Assembly (NCBI RefSeq): GCF_034670185.1
Contig: NZ_JAXMNY010000002.1
Span: 812,927-876,926 of the forward strand
Source of the DNA: Nisaea sp.
GTDB lineage: Bacteria > Pseudomonadota > Alphaproteobacteria > Thalassobaculales > Thalassobaculaceae
Length of the DNA: 64,000 nucleotides
Direction: 5' to 3'
Every line of letters starts with the position of its first letter. Positions within the stretch are counted from its first letter, which is position 1. Below are positions 16,647-25,247 of this stretch, in pieces. The notes below the pieces were generated by a model, which worked only from the letters and a program-made list of their open reading frames with translations, was not told where the DNA came from and made no database searches. A program made the translations under genes and the position numbers.

Positions 16647-17717
16647 ATGAGTTCAGAAACAGTCGCTGCCCCGGGCGGCATCGGGTTCTTCGAGAAATGG
16701 CTTTCTCTCTGGGTCGCGCTCTGCATCGCAGCCGGGATACTGCTTGGCAATCTGGCGCCCGGCCTGTTCGCCGTGCTGGCCGGGTTGGAATATGCCTCGG
16801 TCAATATCGTCGTCGCGGTACTGATCTGGGCAATGGTCTATCCGATGATGGTGGCCGTCGATTTCGAAAGCCTGAAAAACATCGGCGACCGGCCCAAGGG
16901 ACTGGTCATCACCCTGGTTGTGAACTGGATCGTCAAGCCCTTCACCATGGCGGCACTGGGCATCCTGTTCTTCCGCTACCTGTATGACGGACTGATTTCA
17001 GCCGCCGATGCGGAGCAATATATCGCCGGGCTGATCCTGCTCGGCGCCGCGCCCTGCACCGCGATGGTGTTCGTCTGGTCCACGCTCACCAAGGGCGATC
17101 CGACCTACACGCTGGTCCAGGTCTCCATCAACGACCTGATCATGATCATCGCCTTCGCGCCGATCTGCGGGCTGCTGCTCGGCGTGACGGAGCTGACCGT
17201 GCCGTGGGAGACCCTGCTGCTCTCGGTCGTGCTCTATGTCGTTATCCCGCTCGGCGCCGGATACATGACCCGGCGCGCGCTCACCGCAAAGGCGGCGAAC
17301 CACGATGCGGGGGAGCAGGTCATCCACGATTTCACCGCCCGGGTGAAACCCGTCTCCGTGCTCGGCCTGCTGGCGACCGTCGTCCTGCTGTTCGGCTTTC
17401 AGGGCCAGACCGTGCTGGAAAACCCGCTCACGATCCTGCTCATCGCCATCCCCCTGATCCTGCAATCCTACGGCATCTTCGCCATCGCCTATGGCTGGGC
17501 GAAGGCCTGGAAAGTCCCGTTCAACGTTGCCGCGCCTTGCGCCATGATCGGCACCTCGAACTTCTTCGAACTCGCCGTCGCCGTCGCCATCAGCCTGTTC
17601 GGCCTGCATTCCGGCGCCGCGCTGGCCACCGTGGTCGGCGTGCTGGTCGAGGTTCCGGTGATGTTGTCGCTGGTCGCGTTTGCAAACCGGACGCGGGGTT
17701 GGTTTTCACAGGGATAA
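16647..17717 (+). CDS. acr3: ACR3-family arsenite efflux transporter
   Basis: A 356-residue arsenite permease with about ten membrane helices. The conserved Cys in LLGAAPCTAMVFVWS is required for transport in characterised Acr3 proteins, and the motif MIGTSNFFELAVAVA near the end is characteristic. The open frame extends upstream through arsC, but the ATG at 16647, preceded by AAGGA at 16631-16635, begins at the expected N terminus. It ends 4 bases before the next small gene. It is part of arsR-arsC-acr3 and should be induced by As(III). Confidence 0.93.
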   Translation: MSSETVAAPGGIGFFEKWLSLWVALCIAAGILLGNLAPGLFAVLAGLEYASVNIVVAVLIWAMVYPMMVAVDFESLKNIGDRPKGLVITLVVNWIVKPFTMAALGILFFRYLYDGLISAADAEQYIAGLILLGAAPCTAMVFVWSTLTKGDPTYTLVQVSINDLIMIIAFAPICGLLLGVTELTVPWETLLLSVVLYVVIPLGAGYMTRRALTAKAANHDAGEQVIHDFTARVKPVSVLGLLATVVLLFGFQGQTVLENPLTILLIAIPLILQSYGIFAIAYGWAKAWKVPFNVAAPCAMIGTSNFFELAVAVAISLFGLHSGAALATVVGVLVEVPVMLSLVAFANRTRGWFSQG

Positions 17718-17721
17718 ACAC

Positions 17722-17946
17722 ATGGCGCCAAGCAGCAGGCAAACGATCCTGGAATCGACAATCACTTGCCCGGAATGCGGTCACCGCGAGACGGAGCAAA
17801 TGCCAACCGATGCGTGCCAGTTCTTCTATGACTGCAAGGGATGTGGCGCGCTCCTGAAACCCAAACGCGGCGATTGCTGCGTCTTTTGCTCCTACGGCAC
17901 GGTCCCCTGCCCGCCGATCCAGTCCGGGACAGATTGCTGCGGATAA
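17722..17946 (+). CDS. GDCCVxC-type cysteine-rich small protein
   Basis: A 74-residue protein with 11 cysteines, including CPECGH, DCKGCGALLKPK, the family signature GDCCVFCSYG and a terminal DCCG. Similar proteins are annotated as GDCCVxC domain-containing (seleno)proteins and often sit in metal- or arsenic-resistance clusters. The likely property is metal or metalloid binding, but the function is not established. The ATG at 17722 is 4 bases after the acr3 stop, with AGGGA upstream, so it belongs to the ars operon. Cys52 and Cys53 occupy the position where some relatives carry selenocysteine; here both are ordinary Cys codons. Confidence 0.82.
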   Translation: MAPSSRQTILESTITCPECGHRETEQMPTDACQFFYDCKGCGALLKPKRGDCCVFCSYGTVPCPPIQSGTDCCG

Positions 17947-17954
17947 CTGACCGT

Positions 17955-17988
17955 AAAAAACCCGGGCCGCCGAAATGGCGGCCCGGGT
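17955..17988 (-). terminator. Rho-independent terminator of the box genes
   Basis: A perfect 12-bp stem (17960-17971 with 17977-17988) has a GAAAT loop. On the minus strand it is followed by six U, fitting termination after boxB. On the plus strand it lacks a U-tract but may still help end the ars operon. Confidence 0.88.
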
Positions 17989-18025
17989 CAGCCCGAGTCT
18001 TCTAAGGGAGGAGTCCCGGGGAAAC

Positions 18026-19474
18026 TCAGTCGTGGATTTTCACGTATTCGAAATCGCCCGGCTTGTTGTCTATGCCGACACGCGGGGCGGAGATCCAGCC
18101 GGCAAACTTGCCCGGCTCGCTCACCGACGTCATCAGCGAAGCGATATAATCGCCATCTTCGGTGTTCGGCAGGAACTCGTCCCGGCGCGCGCCCCATTCA
18201 CCGTCGCTCAGCACCTGACCCTGCGGCGTGGTGTGAACATCGCGGAACTCGCCGATATGGCGGTGGAAGGCGACGCTTGGCAGGGTGATCTCGAAATTGA
18301 TCCCGGCCTTGCTGATGATCCGGTTCCAGCGATTGATGCCGCCCTGGCAATCCCGGACGTAATCGTCCCGCAATCGCGCGTTAAGAGCGGACAGCGCTGG
18401 CTCGTCGACCACCTTCAGCTCGCCGCCGACCAGCTTCAGTACCGGGTAGGTGTCATTGATAAGGCGGTGGTCGTCATCGATCCGTTCTTCCTGGAAACGG
18501 CCCTTCAGGCCTGAATTGTAGCCGTTGGCCGCATTGGTCGAGATCTCGGAGCCGAACAGGTCGAGGGACAGCGAGAAGTGCAGGTTTGCCTTCTTCTGCA
18601 AGGTCGGCAGGTCGATCACGCCGAGGGCGCGGACTTTCTCGATCTCGTACGGGTCCTCGATGCCGGCCGCGCGCATCGCCTCGCAGGTCCGCTGCACGGT
18701 GCGGCCAACGCCGGTCTCGCCGACGAACATGTGGTGCGCTTCCTCGGTCAGCATGAAGCGGCAGGTCCGGGACAGCGGATCGAAGCCGGACTGGGCCAGG
18801 CTTTCAAGCTGCATCTTGCCGTCACGATCGGTGAAGAAGGTGAACATGAAGAAGGACAGCCAGTCCGGGGTTTCTTCGTTGAAGGCACCCAGCATGCGCG
18901 GCTTGTCACCGTCGCCGGAACGGCGGTTGAGCAGCTCGCCCGCTTCCTCGCGGCCGTCGCGGCCGAAATATTTCTGCAGCAGGTAGACCATGGCCCATAG
19001 GTGCCGGCCTTCCTCGACATTCACCTGAAACAGGTTGCGCATGTCATAGAGGGACGGCGCTGTGGCACCAAGGAAACGCTGCTGCTCGACAGAGGCCGGC
19101 TCGGTGTCGCCCTGGATCACCACCAGGCGGCGCAGCATGGCGCGGTATTCGCCCGGGATCTCGTGCCAGACATCCTCGCCCTTGTGCTCGCCGAAGGCGA
19201 TCTTCCGGTTCTCGACCTGCGGTGCCAGCAGGATGCCCCAGCGATAGTCGGGCATCTTCACGTAGTCGAACTTTGCCCAGCCTTTGGGATCAACGCTGAC
19301 AGCTGTCCGGAGATAGACATCGGAGGTCTGGAAGCCTTCCGGCCCCTGATCCATCCACCAGTCGATATAACCCGGATGCCACTGCTCCAGCGCCTTCAGA
19401 ACCTTGCGGTCGCTGGAGAGGTTGATGTTGTTCGGGATCTTGGTGTCGTAGCTGACGTTCAGAACTTCATTCAT
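18026..19474 (-). CDS. boxB: Benzoyl-CoA 2,3-epoxidase, oxygenase subunit BoxB
   Basis: A 482-residue BoxB, the diiron oxygenase component that, with the reductase BoxA, converts benzoyl-CoA to the 2,3-epoxide in aerobic benzoate degradation. Two E-x-x-H-type metal motifs are visible: VEEGRHLWAM (E155/H158) and LTEEAHHMFVG (E244-H248). The length matches the family (about 475). It follows boxC by 38 bases on the same strand and ends at a strong terminator. BoxA, the aldehyde dehydrogenase BoxD, benzoate-CoA ligase and the regulator BoxR are not in the window. Confidence 0.94.
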   Translation of the reverse strand: MNEVLNVSYDTKIPNNINLSSDRKVLKALEQWHPGYIDWWMDQGPEGFQTSDVYLRTAVSVDPKGWAKFDYVKMPDYRWGILLAPQVENRKIAFGEHKGEDVWHEIPGEYRAMLRRLVVIQGDTEPASVEQQRFLGATAPSLYDMRNLFQVNVEEGRHLWAMVYLLQKYFGRDGREEAGELLNRRSGDGDKPRMLGAFNEETPDWLSFFMFTFFTDRDGKMQLESLAQSGFDPLSRTCRFMLTEEAHHMFVGETGVGRTVQRTCEAMRAAGIEDPYEIEKVRALGVIDLPTLQKKANLHFSLSLDLFGSEISTNAANGYNSGLKGRFQEERIDDDHRLINDTYPVLKLVGGELKVVDEPALSALNARLRDDYVRDCQGGINRWNRIISKAGINFEITLPSVAFHRHIGEFRDVHTTPQGQVLSDGEWGARRDEFLPNTEDGDYIASLMTSVSEPGKFAGWISAPRVGIDNKPGDFEYVKIHD

Positions 19475-19512
19475 GATCCGCGTCTCCTTTCTGTTTCGGG
19501 TCTATTGGGCGG

Positions 19513-21165
19513 TCAGACCCGTTTGATGTCGTATTCCGGCTGGCGGCCGGTGCCGTAGCGGCCAAGCGCACCGTCCGGGCCAACCGCGTTCGGGCGCTGG
19601 AAGATCCAGTTCTGCCATGCGGTCAGGCGTCCGAAAATCTTGGTTTCCATGGTCTCCGGCCCGGCAAAACGCAGGTTCGCCTCCATGCCGGTAAGCGCAT
19701 CGGGGGAGAAGCTGGAGCGTTCCTCGAGGAACATCCGGACTTCGTCCTCCCAGTCGATATCGTCGAAGATGAAGGTAACGAGGCCGAGCTCGTCCGCTCG
19801 TTCCGCATCCAGACTCTCGCCGATCGAGCCTTCCGCTTTCGTCACCGCCTCCGGCTCTCCGAGGAACCGGGTTTGAAGACGAGTCAGATCGTTGCTCATC
19901 GGGAAGGGGCCGAAATTGGCCGGACCAAGCGCGATTTCGGCCGGCGGACGGTTGTCGCCCTCAAGCTGACCTTCCAGCATGTAGCTGCGGTCGGCGGCGA
20001 ACAGCAGTTCCGCCAGCGATCCGGCAAAGCAGCTTCCCGGCTCGACGAGCGCTACCAGCGAGCGTGAGGTCACGTCGATCCGCTTCATCACCCGCTTCCA
20101 GTAGAGCGAGATCTCGCGGGCCAGCCAGTGATCGCGATTGGCGGCGATAAAGGCGTCATGCGCGAGCACCTTTGCGCCGTCGCCCGCGGTCTTCAGGATC
20201 AGCGTGCCAATCTCCAGCTCGTTGATCCGCAGATGCAGAATCGCATCATCCAGCTCCCGGCAGAGCTTCAGCATCCAGTAATCGGCGCCAAGGGCTGTGA
20301 GGGCGTCAGTATCGGCCGGCACATCCTGTTCCGGTCCGGTTATGGTGATGGTCGCGTTACGCTCGTCCCGATCGATCTCGACCGTAACCAGATCGTACTG
20401 CATCAGATCGCCCTCGATCTTCCGTTCAATCGGCGGCAGGGCAACGCCTTTCGCATCGGACGGCCGGTCCGACACGTCGGCCATCGTCGCCACCCGGGCT
20501 GCGACCACCTCGTCGAACTTCGAGTTCGGCGCCAGCTCGTCGACGAGATCCCAGTCCACGGCGCGCTTGCCCTTGATGCCTTCTTCGATGGCGCAGAACA
20601 CATCTGCCCGGTCCCGCCGAACCTTGCGCTTGTCGGTGACGCGGGTCAGCCCGCCCGTGCCCGGCAGCACGGCCAGCAGCGGCGCTTCCGGCAAAGCGAC
20701 GGAGGACGCGCCGTCATCAGTCAGGATGATATGGTCGGTCGCGAGCGCCAGCTCATAACCACCGCCGGCGCAGGCACCGGTCACCGCCGCCAGATATTTC
20801 TGACCGGACTCAGCGCTCGCCTCTTCCATGTAATTCCGGGTCTCGTTGGTGAATTTGCAGAAATTCACCTTATGGGCATGGGCCGCACCCGCCAGCATGC
20901 GGATATTGGCGCCAGCGCAGAACACCCGGTCCTTGGCCGACCGCAGCACCACCACCTTCACTTCCGGATGCTCGAACCGAAGCCGCTGGATGGCGTCATA
21001 CAGCTCGATATCGACTCCGAGATCGTAGGAATTGAGCTTCAGCTCGTAGCCCTCGAACAAGCCGCCTTTCTCGTCCACATCCATAACAAGGTCAGCACGG
21101 GCGCCGTCGAATACCAGCTTCCAGTGCTTATAGCGGGACGGATCGGTCCGGAAATCGATCATCAT
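19513..21165 (-). CDS. boxC: 2,3-epoxybenzoyl-CoA dihydrolase BoxC
   Basis: A 550-residue member of the crotonase superfamily that opens the ring of 2,3-epoxybenzoyl-CoA, releasing formate and a C6 semialdehyde-CoA. The N-terminal crotonase half is recognisable from VVLRSAKDRVFCAGANIRML (oxyanion hole) and TGACAGGGYELALA; a diverged second half carries VEPGSCFAGSLAELLFAA. GGGAG immediately abuts an ATG at 21174, too close to serve it, but is 9 bases from the ATG at 21165, which I chose. The formate released links this enzyme to the formate dehydrogenase locus 7 kb away. A BoxR-type dyad lies about 90 bases upstream. Confidence 0.93.
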   Translation of the reverse strand: MMIDFRTDPSRYKHWKLVFDGARADLVMDVDEKGGLFEGYELKLNSYDLGVDIELYDAIQRLRFEHPEVKVVVLRSAKDRVFCAGANIRMLAGAAHAHKVNFCKFTNETRNYMEEASAESGQKYLAAVTGACAGGGYELALATDHIILTDDGASSVALPEAPLLAVLPGTGGLTRVTDKRKVRRDRADVFCAIEEGIKGKRAVDWDLVDELAPNSKFDEVVAARVATMADVSDRPSDAKGVALPPIERKIEGDLMQYDLVTVEIDRDERNATITITGPEQDVPADTDALTALGADYWMLKLCRELDDAILHLRINELEIGTLILKTAGDGAKVLAHDAFIAANRDHWLAREISLYWKRVMKRIDVTSRSLVALVEPGSCFAGSLAELLFAADRSYMLEGQLEGDNRPPAEIALGPANFGPFPMSNDLTRLQTRFLGEPEAVTKAEGSIGESLDAERADELGLVTFIFDDIDWEDEVRMFLEERSSFSPDALTGMEANLRFAGPETMETKIFGRLTAWQNWIFQRPNAVGPDGALGRYGTGRQPEYDIKRV

Positions 21166-21251
21166 TTTGAGCATCTCCCATTGGGCGCCACTCGCCGGGG
21201 CGCTCCGTCTTCTTCAATCGGGAACGCACTATAATGCAATCACCAAAATTG

Positions 21252-21271
21252 ACATGCATTATTTTGCATGT
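21252..21271. promoter_or_regulatory. Candidate BoxR operator (TGCA-N6-TGCA)
   Basis: Perfect 7-bp arms, ACATGCA and TGCATGT, flank a 6-base spacer, giving TGCA-N6-TGCA. This is the pattern reported for the benzoyl-CoA-responsive repressor BoxR. It lies between boxC (minus) and tupB (plus). Single TGCA tetramers also occur at 21235, 21282 and 21297. Confidence 0.65.
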
Positions 21272-21376
21272 TGCGCACACGTGCATTTCCGCCGCCTGCA
21301 AAGCCAGGCCTTTCGGTTCAGCCCGCATGCTGGAAAACCGGCTAGCATCGGTAAAAAACACCCTGTATGGTAAATT

Positions 21377-22084
21377 ATGCAGGATTTTGCAGAATCATTC
21401 TCACTGGCCTTTCGGCTCATCCTTTCCGCAGACGCCGATCTCGCGGAGATCGTGCTGCTTTCGCTGAAGGTCAGCCTGTCCGCGACCCTGTGCGCCTGCA
21501 TGATCGGAATGTCCCTCGGCGCGGCCATCGCCATTTTCCGGTTTCCGGGCCGCAGCGTGCTGCTGGTTCTGACCAATGCCATGATGGGGCTGCCGCCCGT
21601 GGTAGTCGGGCTGGCGATCTACATGCTGCTGTCGAATGCGGGTCCCTTCGGCACCTTTCAGCTGCTCTACTCACCGACCGCCATGATCATCGCTCAAACT
21701 GTGCTGGTGACCCCGATCGCGACGGCGCTGACCCGGCAGGTGATCGCCGATCTGCATAAAGAATATGACGAGCAACTGCGCTCGCTCGCCCTTGGGCCGC
21801 TCTCCACCCTCACCACCCTGCTCTGGGATGGTCGGTTTTCCCTGATCACCGTGATGCTGGCCGGGTTCGGGCGGGCTGTCGCGGAGGTCGGGGCGGTAAT
21901 CATCGTCGGCGGCAACATCAACCATGTGACCCGGGTGATGACGACCGCCATCGCGCTGGAAACCTCGAAAGGCGACCTCGCCCTGGCTCTGGCGCTCGGC
22001 ATCATCCTGATCGGCATCTCGATCAGCGTGAATGCCGCCCTGATGGCCCTGAAGGGGACGGCGCGGCGGTTTGCCTATGAATAA
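21377..22084 (+). CDS. tupB: Tungstate ABC transporter permease TupB
   Basis: A 235-residue inner-membrane permease with several hydrophobic helices. The EAA-like loop is visible around EYDEQLRSLALGPLSTLTTL, followed by GFGRAVAEVGAVIIVGGNI, typical of TupB/WtpB-type tungstate permeases. Together with TupC and TupA it imports tungstate, whose main users are pterin-containing oxidoreductases. It is first in the order tupB-tupC-tupA, whereas the binding protein often comes first elsewhere. The ribosome site at the ATG is weak. Confidence 0.88.
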   Translation: MQDFAESFSLAFRLILSADADLAEIVLLSLKVSLSATLCACMIGMSLGAAIAIFRFPGRSVLLVLTNAMMGLPPVVVGLAIYMLLSNAGPFGTFQLLYSPTAMIIAQTVLVTPIATALTRQVIADLHKEYDEQLRSLALGPLSTLTTLLWDGRFSLITVMLAGFGRAVAEVGAVIIVGGNINHVTRVMTTAIALETSKGDLALALALGIILIGISISVNAALMALKGTARRFAYE

Positions 22085-22856
22085 CATCCCGCAGAATGTC
22101 AGCCAGAATGCCAGCTTCGCGGCAACCAATCCGCTGCTGCCGCTGCGCGCGGAAGATCTTAGCTACGCACCCGATGGGCTTGCCCTGCTGGACAAGGTGA
22201 GCCTGCAAATCATCGAAGGCGGCATTAGCATGATCCTCGGGCCGAACGGCGCCGGGAAAAGCATCCTGATGCGCATCCTGCACGGACTGATCACGGCAAG
22301 CGCCGGAACTGTGACCTGGCGGGGACAGACCGCCAATCGAGAGATCCGCAAGCGCCAGGCCATGGTGTTCCAGAAGCCAGTGCTGCTGCGCCGGTCTGCC
22401 GCTGCCAATCTCGATCATGCCCTGAATGCGGCTGGTGTTCCGCGCGGTCAGCGCAGCCAGCGGACCACAGAAGCCTTGCAGGAAGCGGGCATTGCGCATC
22501 TGGCGGCGCGTCCGGCCCGCGTCCTCTCCGGCGGGGAGCAGCAACGCCTTGCCCTGGCACGCGCTCTCAGCCTCCGGCCGGACGTGCTGTTCCTGGACGA
22601 ACCCACTGCCAGCCTCGACCCAGCCTCCACCGCCGCCATCGAGGCGCTGGTACTGGCGGCGGAACGGCGGGGCTGCAAGATCATCATGATCAGCCACGAC
22701 ATCCACCAGGCCCGGCGCCTCGCCTCCGAAATCATCTTCATGGACCGGGGCCGGATCGCAGAGCAAAGCGCCGCCGCCGCCTTCTTCGAGGAACCATCGA
22801 GCGCCGCCGCGCGCGATTATCTTGCCGGACGGCTGCACCTGCCGGACGGCGCCTGA
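22077..22856 (+). CDS. tupC: Tungstate ABC transporter ATPase TupC
   Basis: A 259-residue ABC ATPase. It has Walker A (LGPNGAGKS), the signature LSGGEQQRLALARAL, Walker B (VLFLDEP) and the H-loop His in IMISHDIHQ. The ATG at 22077 overlaps the end of tupB by 8 bases, which suggests translational coupling; an in-frame TTG six bases earlier is less likely. The N-terminal 30 residues are Asn/Gln-rich and may be flexible. It energises TupB. Confidence 0.9.
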   Translation: MNNIPQNVSQNASFAATNPLLPLRAEDLSYAPDGLALLDKVSLQIIEGGISMILGPNGAGKSILMRILHGLITASAGTVTWRGQTANREIRKRQAMVFQKPVLLRRSAAANLDHALNAAGVPRGQRSQRTTEALQEAGIAHLAARPARVLSGGEQQRLALARALSLRPDVLFLDEPTASLDPASTAAIEALVLAAERRGCKIIMISHDIHQARRLASEIIFMDRGRIAEQSAAAAFFEEPSSAAARDYLAGRLHLPDGA

Positions 22857-22910
22857 CCGGACCAAATCACCGACCCCGGACCAAACCACCGACCATTGGG
22901 AGCAAACGCA

Positions 22911-23741
22911 ATGAAACACCTGAAGAGGATTTTGGGAGGGCTCGCACTCGCGGCGATGCTCGCTCTGACGGGAACCGGCAATGTTGTTGCCGCCGACAAG
23001 TTCATCACCCTGCAATCGACCACGTCGACGCAGAATTCCGGCCTGTTCGATTACATGCTGCCGATCTTCAGCAAGAAGACCGGCATCGAAGTCCGTGTCG
23101 TGGCTGTCGGCACCGGCCAGGCACTGAAGAATGCGCGCAATGGCGACGGCGACGTTCTCTTCGTGCATGCCAAGCCCGCCGAGGAGAAATTCGTCGCGGA
23201 CGGCTTCGGTGTCAGCCGACAGGACGTCATGTTCAACGATTTCGTCATTGTCGGCCCGGCTGCCGACCCGGCGAAAGTCGGCGGCATGAAGGACGCGCCG
23301 GCGGCGCTCAAGATGATCGCCGATGCCAAGACGCCTTTCGCATCGCGCGGCGATGACAGCGGCACGCACAAGAAGGAAAAACGTCTCTGGAAAGCGGCCG
23401 GTGTCGATGCCGATGCCTCCAGCGGCTCCTGGTATCGGGAAACCGGCTCCGGCATGGGCGCGACCCTCAATGCAGCCGTCGGCATGGGCGCCTACGCACT
23501 GACCGACCGGGCCACCTGGATCAGCTTCAAGAACAAGAGCGATTTCAAGGTCCAGGTCGAAGGCGACAAGGTCCTGTTCAACCAGTATGGCGTCATTCTG
23601 GTGAACCCGGCCAAACATCCCGTCGTGAAGAAGGAACTGGGCCAGGCCTTCATCGACTGGGTGACCGGCGACGAAGGCCAGGCAACCATCAACAGCTACA
23701 AGCTGAACGGCCAGCAGCTGTTCTTCGCCAACGCGAAGTAA
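22911..23741 (+). CDS. tupA: Tungstate-binding protein TupA
   Basis: A 276-residue periplasmic binding protein. Residues 1 to about 28 form a Sec signal peptide with a cleavable VVAADKF-like end. The mature start LQSTTSTQNSGLFDYMLP carries the TTSTQ-type motif characteristic of TupA, which distinguishes it from the molybdate binder ModA. Other oxyanion contacts are probably in ASRGDDSGTHKKEK and RETGSGMGATL. GGGAG at 22898-22902 precedes the ATG at 22911. It is the last gene of tupBCA, and the convergent regulator ends immediately downstream. Confidence 0.92.
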   Translation: MKHLKRILGGLALAAMLALTGTGNVVAADKFITLQSTTSTQNSGLFDYMLPIFSKKTGIEVRVVAVGTGQALKNARNGDGDVLFVHAKPAEEKFVADGFGVSRQDVMFNDFVIVGPAADPAKVGGMKDAPAALKMIADAKTPFASRGDDSGTHKKEKRLWKAAGVDADASSGSWYRETGSGMGATLNAAVGMGAYALTDRATWISFKNKSDFKVQVEGDKVLFNQYGVILVNPAKHPVVKKELGQAFIDWVTGDEGQATINSYKLNGQQLFFANAK

Positions 23742-23756
23742 GAGAATCCAAGGCTT

Positions 23757-23782
23757 GGGTCAGGGAGCGTTGTCCCTGACCC
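23757..23782. terminator. Hairpin between tupA and the convergent regulator
   Basis: A perfect 10-bp inverted repeat, GGGTCAGGGA/TCCCTGACCC, has a 6-base loop. It overlaps the last codons of the minus-strand regulator. There is no U-tract in either direction, so a terminator role is plausible but unproven. Confidence 0.45.
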
Positions 23783-24674
23783 GGCCGATTTCCGAGACAT
23801 CGTACCCGCCGAGTTCCGCCGCCCTGTCGCGGAACACCGCTCCCGACGCAAAGTCGAGCAGAGCCTGGAACGGCGGCTCGAAATAGAACCTCCGGCAGAC
23901 CAGCAGATCGAACCGTTCCTCGACCAGGGGAATGAAATCGAGCCCATGCTGCCGGGCCACGCTCTCCAGTCCGAGACCCGCCTCGGCCCGGCCGGCACGC
24001 ACCGCTTCGGCCACGTCCGTCTCCGTCCGCGCTGGTAAATCAAGCCAACTCACGTCCGTTTCAGCCAGACCGGCGCGCGCCATCAGCTGCTCCAGCAAAA
24101 GCTGGCTTCCCGCATGGGCCTGCCGCTGGGCCACCCTCTTTCCCGCCAGATCAGGGATGTTTCCGATTCCGCTCGGATTGCCCTGGGCGACGATCAATCC
24201 GCGCGTGCGGGTTGCCCAGGAGATAAGCACCGCATTTCGGGCCGGACCAAGCGCGCGCACCGCCGACAGGTTCCAGCCCGCGCCGTCTTCCTCGGGAATA
24301 TGAATGCCCGCAACCGAGGCTTCCCGTTTCTCGAACCGGGCAATGCCATCGAGGCTTCCGTCAAAAAGCGTCGGCAGACCAGCGCCGGATTCCCGCAATG
24401 CCCAGTCGAGCAAGGGATCATGGCTTCCCGCGACAATCCCGGCAGGAGGAGGCAGTTCAGTTATCGTCGATGCTGGGGCGGCTTCGGAAGAACTGGCGCT
24501 GGTATCTCCAGCAATCCAGGCCTCGATTTCCTGACGCGGGAACAGCAGTTTTCCAGTGACCCGGCGGCATGGAACCTCACCGTCGGCCACAAGCTGGTAG
24601 ATCTTGCGCTCTTTCACCCGCAGCAGGTCCGCGAGTTCGCGGACGGTCAGATAGGCGGGGGGCGGAACGGTCAT
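23760..24674 (-). CDS. HTH regulator with periplasmic-binding-like domain
   Basis: A 304-residue protein. Residues about 5-60 form an excisionase/MerR-like DNA-binding domain (YLTVRELADLLRVKERKIYQ). The rest is a type II periplasmic-binding-protein-like domain (for example GNPSGIGNIPDLAGKRVAQR and AVRAGRAEAGLGLESVA). This combination occurs in regulators next to molybdate or tungstate transporters. It converges on tupA, so tungstate- or molybdate-responsive control of tupBCA or the formate dehydrogenase is a reasonable guess, without direct evidence. The ATG at 24674 has GAGG upstream; a longer frame reaching 24728 lacks a ribosome site. Confidence 0.75.
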   Translation of the reverse strand: MTVPPPAYLTVRELADLLRVKERKIYQLVADGEVPCRRVTGKLLFPRQEIEAWIAGDTSASSSEAAPASTITELPPPAGIVAGSHDPLLDWALRESGAGLPTLFDGSLDGIARFEKREASVAGIHIPEEDGAGWNLSAVRALGPARNAVLISWATRTRGLIVAQGNPSGIGNIPDLAGKRVAQRQAHAGSQLLLEQLMARAGLAETDVSWLDLPARTETDVAEAVRAGRAEAGLGLESVARQHGLDFIPLVEERFDLLVCRRFYFEPPFQALLDFASGAVFRDRAAELGGYDVSEIGRVRDNAP

Positions 24675-24720
24675 GGGCCTCGCTGTTCGCTGAGCGTGAG
24701 AATCTTCCGCAAGCCTTACT

Positions 24721-24739
24721 GACGGCACCGGCCGCCGTC
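24721..24739 (-). terminator. Possible terminator after the cytochrome c gene
   Basis: A GACGGC/GCCGTC hairpin (24721-24726 with 24734-24739) lies 11 bases downstream of the minus-strand cytochrome c stop. There is no U-tract, so support is weak. Confidence 0.35.
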
Positions 24740-24749
24740 AATCCGCGGT

Positions 24750-25115
24750 CTATTTCAGGGAGAGGGCATAGGCGATCAGCGCATCGAGATCATCGACGGT
24801 CAATTCGGCTTCCGCAGCGTTGGCCGGCAAGGGCGTCAGCGGCTCGACCCCCTCCATCCGGATGAAGACCGGATGCGGTCGCCGGTCGAAGAAGGTGATG
24901 AAGCGGTGCTCGCCGTCCGCAAGAGACATCAGCAACGGAAAGGACGGTGTGCTGCCTATCCCGCCCAGCCTTGTTTTTGCATCAATCACATGACACCGGG
25001 CACAATGCAGAAGCGCGACCTCACGCCCCTTTCCCACAAGAGCAGCCTCGTCCGCCCGGGCGGAAACACTGGCTGCCAGCGCCGCGATCAATATGAAAAC
25101 CGAAGACCGGAGCAT
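24750..25115 (-). CDS. Small periplasmic cytochrome c
   Basis: A 121-residue monohaem c-type cytochrome. Residues 1-21 form a Sec signal peptide (ending SARADEA), and the haem-binding motif CARCH follows near residue 38. The axial Met cannot be assigned with confidence. It is the last gene of the formate dehydrogenase operon. Its ATG overlaps the stop of the preceding 43-residue membrane protein by one base (TGATG). It probably carries electrons from formate oxidation towards a terminal oxidase or other acceptor, but the partner is not shown by the sequence. Confidence 0.82.
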   Translation of the reverse strand: MLRSSVFILIAALAASVSARADEAALVGKGREVALLHCARCHVIDAKTRLGGIGSTPSFPLLMSLADGEHRFITFFDRRPHPVFIRMEGVEPLTPLPANAAEAELTVDDLDALIAYALSLK

Positions 25116-25246
25116 CAGTCGAGCCGAACGTCACCCGTGGCCGACTGATAGACAGTCTTGGTACTGAAATCGAACAGGTGGAGGCCACCCCAGGCAACGC
25201 CGGTGATAACGAACAGGCCGACCAGGGCCGCGACAAAGGCTTTCAT
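25115..25246 (-). CDS. 43-residue single-span membrane protein
   Basis: This short gene starts MKAFVAALVGLFVITGVAW and ends ATGDVRLD. One hydrophobic segment covers residues 3-21 and is followed by a 20-residue polar, probably periplasmic, tail. GGGAG lies 6 bases before the ATG. It begins one base after the WD40-cytochrome c stop and shares its last base with the cytochrome c start, so the three genes are tightly coupled. I do not recognise a named family. Context suggests a small accessory or anchor subunit for the adjacent cytochromes. Confidence 0.72.
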   Translation of the reverse strand: MKAFVAALVGLFVITGVAWGGLHLFDFSTKTVYQSATGDVRLD

Positions 25247-25247
25247 T

